Shown here one piece after another: positions 19,301 through 25,300 of a DNA stretch of 64,000 bases. The first letter of the stretch is position 1. Each line of letters opens with the position of its first letter. The position numbers and the translations under genes are program-made. The DNA comes from Henricia sp. BOLD:AAB3569. Lineage: Eukaryota > Echinodermata > Asteroidea > Spinulosida > Echinasteridae. Under the pieces are notes generated by a model that saw only the letters and a program-made list of their open reading frames with translations, was not told where the DNA came from and searched no databases. The stretch spans positions 1,302,001 through 1,366,000 of the forward strand of contig JBBELK010000308.1 in NCBI GenBank assembly GCA_037783545.1. The letters are read 5' to 3'.

Positions 19301-22300
19301 AGAACTACTACATACCATAACGTGATCAAACTGGCAGGTCTCGGTGGGTTCTCCGTTCTGTTTGGTAGACGGTTCCACCATGAAGTTCTGAAAAGCTATG
19401 GTGATGACCTGGCCGGGATCAGCCAGAATAAACGTCCGGCAGTAGGAGTTGTCGGGGTACGATCCAGGGTAATTCGGCGATGTAATGACTCCCTTTTGTG
19501 AATCGCGGATTATCTGGTTGCAATCTAGTAATAATAAAAAAATAAATAAATAAAATCAAAATCAATATAACAATGCAAATTTTCCAAAAAATGTGTTTAG
19601 TTCAAATCATTAAACCTAAGGCCAAACAAAAAAAATGGTTTACGGTAACCCGACCTACCTGGAATTTTTGACCTGGAACTTTTTATTGCCAATTTTCAAG
19701 TTGATAATTTTAAATGAGCACTATTTGCAATAATTTCCAACGAATATAACATTTTCTACACTTGTACATGAACATGGTTAATAGTGTTAATAGTGAGTTT
19801 CAAACATTGCAAAACAACACGAAATGCATGAACTGAAATGTAAAAAAAATGACAAAATAAAATTATTTTCCTATCTACCTACCCGATTTTTTTTTTAGGC
19901 CGTTACCGTAAACGCACCATTTATTTTGTTTGGCCTAATAGGTTAAGGCTAGGCTTAGGCATCCTGTGATCTCAGGGAATTTCCACTCTGCTAAGCGCCG
20001 TAACAATCCCCCGAGGAAATACACGCAAATCTGTGAAGTTAGGCGGCTGTTACGCTTAGTGAAAGCACATTTGAGTCATTTTGATGTAATTTAATCAATT
20101 TTGTCATGTTATGCTGAAGAGAAACAATTTCTATGCTATCCAAAAATTGGAGTGGGTTTTTGTTCTTTACGACTATCCCTTCCTACCAAAATTTCCGGCG
20201 ACGTTTTTATTTACTCCGTAGTTATTGAAATTAATAACAGGGATGCATGATGACAAATGTGAATGGAACGGAATTCCCTGTAGGATTTAAACAGCAGCCA
20301 ATCACCAACGTGTGCGTGTATTTGAACGCCCACAATTTACTGCCAAGCGTCCTGATTGGCCCAGAGAGGGGCGACAAGATTTCCGTCGCTGCTTCCACAG
20401 CGAAATGGGCGGATTTCAACAGGGCCTTGGGACGCATGAGTGGGGAGTGCGTTAAAGAGGCACTGTTGCAAGAGGATGTAAAGATTACAGGATTCCCCAG
20501 GATTTTCATCTTGGAATCAAGATGGACTCCAGTGAGGAATCACGCAAGCCTAGTTAAAAGTGCGAATTTGTAATCATTTGTTTTAATGGCTAGAAAATGG
20601 GAGCATCATTTTCGTCCAATGTTTCGGTAGAAAAGTGTGTAAATAACCCATGCAAATGTACAATGCTCTCCAGTCGCATTAAAGTGATAGTGACTAGCCA
20701 ATTTGTATTGTAAAAACGTTTTGGAGGGTTCATGTGTAAAAGTAATCTATATCAACAGGGCAACAGGGATGCCAGTGGCTCTTACCTTCAGGGCCGGAAA
20801 AAAATCCACTATCATAACTGCATGTATGTGTGCACATGGACTCGCCAGCACAGTATACTGTACAGTATGTACATTGACAGTGTACAATGCAATGGATTAT
20901 CAGTATGTATGTGATCTAACCACTGCTGTATGGATACAGCGCCCTCTATGTACTTCTGATCGATAGTCTGGTTTCGCGATACTTTAGCCGTGAATGATTA
21001 TGGCCGGGATACAGACAGACTACATGTGTGCAAATCATTGGGAAAACGTGCTACGTGCGTGTACATAGGCTGTACATTACATAGCATATCCGGACATCGT
21101 TGATCAGTAAGTAAGACAATTTTCCACGTTTTTTTTTAGACTTGAGTTGAAAATATATTCTCCTTATATTTCCGGCCGTTTACTTTTCCGGCCTGGAAAA
21201 AAGGCTTTGCCGGATTTCTTTTTCCAAAATTAGAAAAAGCCGGAAGACTGGGATCCCTGATATCAGAAAAGGAATGCTAACGTGATAGGATTTTTCTGAC
21301 CACCCCTCCTTATATTTGGTCATATAATAGAAATACATTAACTATCTAAGGCCTTTCCCACTAGACAAAATCTTGGGGGTCGCCCCGGGGGGACACAAGG
21401 GTAAAAATAAAGCCCCGATTCCCACTTGAAATTCTCAACCCTGCACCACCCGCGAGCCACCCCCAAGATAGCTCATTCCCCGGGCCCAGTTCAACCATGC
21501 TTCTTCATGAATAAGGTTTCTTCAAAGTCAGTTACAAAAGCTTTTGGGTCTTTCTATAAATTAGGGGTTCAATGTTGGTGTCCCCCGTTACATTTTACAT
21601 CTTGTTTTTGTAAATTCAGGACACATTCTTTAAATACTTTTCATCTCAAAGAGTGAGTACATAAAGTACAATTCATACAAAATGGTTTAAAAGCCATTTT
21701 AATGATTTTTTGTACGAAAAATAACACATCAGGTTAAAGGGGGACACTAAATGTCACACTTTTGGACCCCTAATTTATAGAAAGACCCTATTATAAATAG
21801 CTAAAGTTGCATGACTTCTGTATTTATATTGATTTCCACATACCGACTTCGCCAGCTTGCTTCTCTTGAATTGGCTCATACTCAAGCTCCATTTCCCAGT
21901 CCTCTTCGGACGTCGGTCGTTCGTATATCAGAACCGCCTCGTTGCCAGTCGATGTCCAAGAGAAAGGCTCGTGGGTTCCGCACAGTGTCTTCTGCTGACC
22001 AATCTTAATGATCTGGATCTAAAAAAAGGATAGCGAGGTTTTAAATGAGCGTGTCCAGATCACATTTTTGACCCCGACCCCAACCCGCACTTTTGTTCCA
22101 TGGTTGTTGAGATTTTGATATATCTTATTTACCATTGTCAAATTTCGTGCTCCCAATCCACATATTTCCAAAGATATCATCAAAAACCAATGTCGTCTAG
22201 TAAACTAATTTGTCTGGTTACATAAAGCAGCGCAGTGATTACGACAACCTTTTTGCTCACACATCCAAATTAGAGAAATTTGCAAGTTTCCCGTTTTCTT

Positions 22301-25300
22301 CTCATGGATAGTATTTTGGGGAGGTATTTTATAAACTCCTCAAAAAAGGTTCTCTCTTGTTACTAAATCATTTCCCTTGAATTTGGTATCATTGGAAATT
22401 ACAGTGATGTGTCATTTGTTATGATTAATCAATTGGGGGATGTGCAGTATAGTGGAATACAGGGGTGAGTGGAAAGTGAAATGTCACAAAATTCACTGCT
22501 ATTGTCATGCAGTGCATTTCCCTTTTGCTTGGAGGATGGGAATGTGTCAATGCACTTTTTGACAATAGCAATGCATTTTGTGACATTTCAATTTACACCC
22601 GCCCCCGTATTCAGCTGTGCTGCACATCCCCCAATTGCTTAATCATAACAAATGACACATCATCGTAAAGAGAAATAACAGGGCTTTCCAATGATATAAA
22701 ATTCAAGGAAAATTATTTTGCAACAAGAGAGAAATCGTCAGTCAAACTTGACTTTCCGAACTTTTTTGAGGAGTTTATAATTGTTAGGTTACAACAAAGT
22801 CCATTTTCTGGAAAAAAACGAAAAGCTCGTTTAATTATTATAACTCCACAAAATTGTCAAATTTGGAGGCTGGTAGTTTAAACCCTTCAGTGACGATAGC
22901 TGAAACAAATGCACAGACAATTCCCCTTTTCAAAGTTACTTACCAGTATGGGTTTCGTGCACGGGATCGAAAAAAGCGGGAAGGACAGGACGACCCGGCT
23001 ACCCGGCGGAGCATGGAAGAGAACTTCACACAACGTGGGTGAGGCCTCACTGGCTGCTGGTCCAACGGCGGACACGTAGCGTCCCATTTGGCCATCAAAA
23101 ACGGCCGAACATTCTGCAAAATAATAACAGGTCTCAACGTTACAAAAAAAGGCAGGTAACACCGGCCTTGATTTTGAATGAATTTTAAAGGTCACCAAGG
23201 CCAACTGACCTCTCACTGATGCAATCTTTGTGGGGAAAAATACAACTGTATTCCGTATGCACATCATGGAAAATGTTCCAAACGTTGCTCAATTTGTTTG
23301 AAATTTTTACGCCCAATATCCTAATGCATCTGGCAAGCTGTAGGAAGTGACGTCATTTGTGACCTGTCATGACGAAACAAGCGTAAAATTTCCTATAACG
23401 CTTCCAAGCTGTTCCAAGTCAAAAATTGAAGGGAGGTCAATTTTAGGTTTTTGTAATATTTGGGAAGAGTAACTCTAACTCCATTTGATTTCAAATTTTT
23501 AGCGTCATCCAACAATTAAAAACGCCATTTTTAGACCAATTTTGATGGTACCTTTCTTCATAACTCGTAAGAAATTTTGTTTGAAAATTTGTAAGATTTG
23601 TTTGAACACTACCACTTCTCCAAGCTGTGTTGCGTTGAGGAATTGTTTTACCTTATGTGTTAATATACCATTGGAAAGCTCTTTTTCTGCGCTGCTCATT
23701 TTGTCGTGACAGGTCACATTTTAGTGTGAAAAACTACAGTGGGAAAAGGGTCACCGTTTACCTGTGAATCAGACGACCCCGGTAAGTGATTCCAAGGCTT
23801 AGTTATTGAAGTGTGAAACGAACCTCTGGATTAAATTGAGCCCAGATTATTTGTAGTTACCCGGATAAAAAGTTACCAAGGTTGGAAGTGGGTAGGGTAT
23901 TTTTTTAGTTTATGTCACAACTGGAATTTAAGGAAAATAATAATTTGAATCGATAGCTTGGATGATTTTGAAATACCTTCGCAAATGTTGCAAATTTTTT
24001 CGTGATTTTTCTCTAAAACTAAGCCTTTGCGACGGAAATGTATGTAAGTATTCATATTCTAAAATCATCCAAGCTATCGATTCCAATAATTACTTTCGTC
24101 AAATTCCAGTTGTGACAAACTAAAAAAATACCGTGGGTAGTGTGTAAAGGCCTCGTCAATCGCAGGCTTTCAGAAAAAAATCTCCATGCAGGGGGGCCCC
24201 GGATTTCCATACCTGAATCGGGTGCTTTGGGAATGGCATAATAGCTTGCATGGAATCGATGAAAGACGGCACTCGACTCGGCACTGAACTTTATTTGGAC
24301 CTTGTTGGAGTCTGCTGTCCATGAGAAGGCTTCGCAGGTTCCACAGATTTGTTCTGAACGATTTGTTAAAACATCGACTATCTGCAAACAAGACAAAATG
24401 GGGAATAAAATATATGTAGGGGGAAAACCACTGTGGGGGAGTATACCACTGTGCCTCATAGCTCAGCTGGTAAAGCATCAGCCTGGTGTGGCAGAGGTCT
24501 CTGGGCGAAAACCTGAGTGAGTATACCACTGTGCCTCGTAGCTCAGCTGGTAGAGCATCTGACCGATGAGTCAGAGGTCTTGGGCAAAAACTTGAGGGAG
24601 TATATTACTGTTCCTTATAGCTCAGCTGGTAGAGCATCTGCCTCGTGTGGCAGAGGCCTTGGGGAAAACCTGAGGGAGTATATCACTATGCCTCATAGCT
24701 CAGCTGGTAGACCATCTGCCCAGTGTGTCTGAGGTCTAGGGGAAATCCCGAGGCAGTATACCACTATGCCTCATAGCTCAGTTGGTAGAGCATCTGCCCC
24801 GTGTGGCATAGGTCTTGAGGAAACCCCGAGGGAGTATACCACTGTGCCTCATAGCTCAGTTGGTTGAGCATCTGCCCGGTGAGTCAGAGGTCTTGGGGAA
24901 ACATTTAGTATATTACTGTGCCTCATAGCTCAGCTGGTAGAGCATCAGCCTGGTGTGGCAGAGGTCTCTGGGCAAAAACCTGAGGGAGTATACCACTGTG
25001 CCTCGTAGCTCAGCTGGTAGAGCATCTGCCCGGTGAGTCAGAGGTCTTGGGGAACACCTGAGGGAATATATCACTGTGCCTCATAGCTCAGTGGGTAGAA
25101 CATCTGCCCGTGTGGCAGGTGTCTTGAGGAAAACCTCAGGGAGTATACCACTATGCCTCATAGCTCAGTTGGTTGAGCATCTGCCCGGTGAGTCAGAGGT
25201 ATTGGGGAAAACCTAAGGGAGTGTAACACTGTGCCTCATAGCTCAGCGGGTAGAGCATCAGCCCAGTAAGTTAGAGGTCTTGGGGAACACCCGAGTGAGT

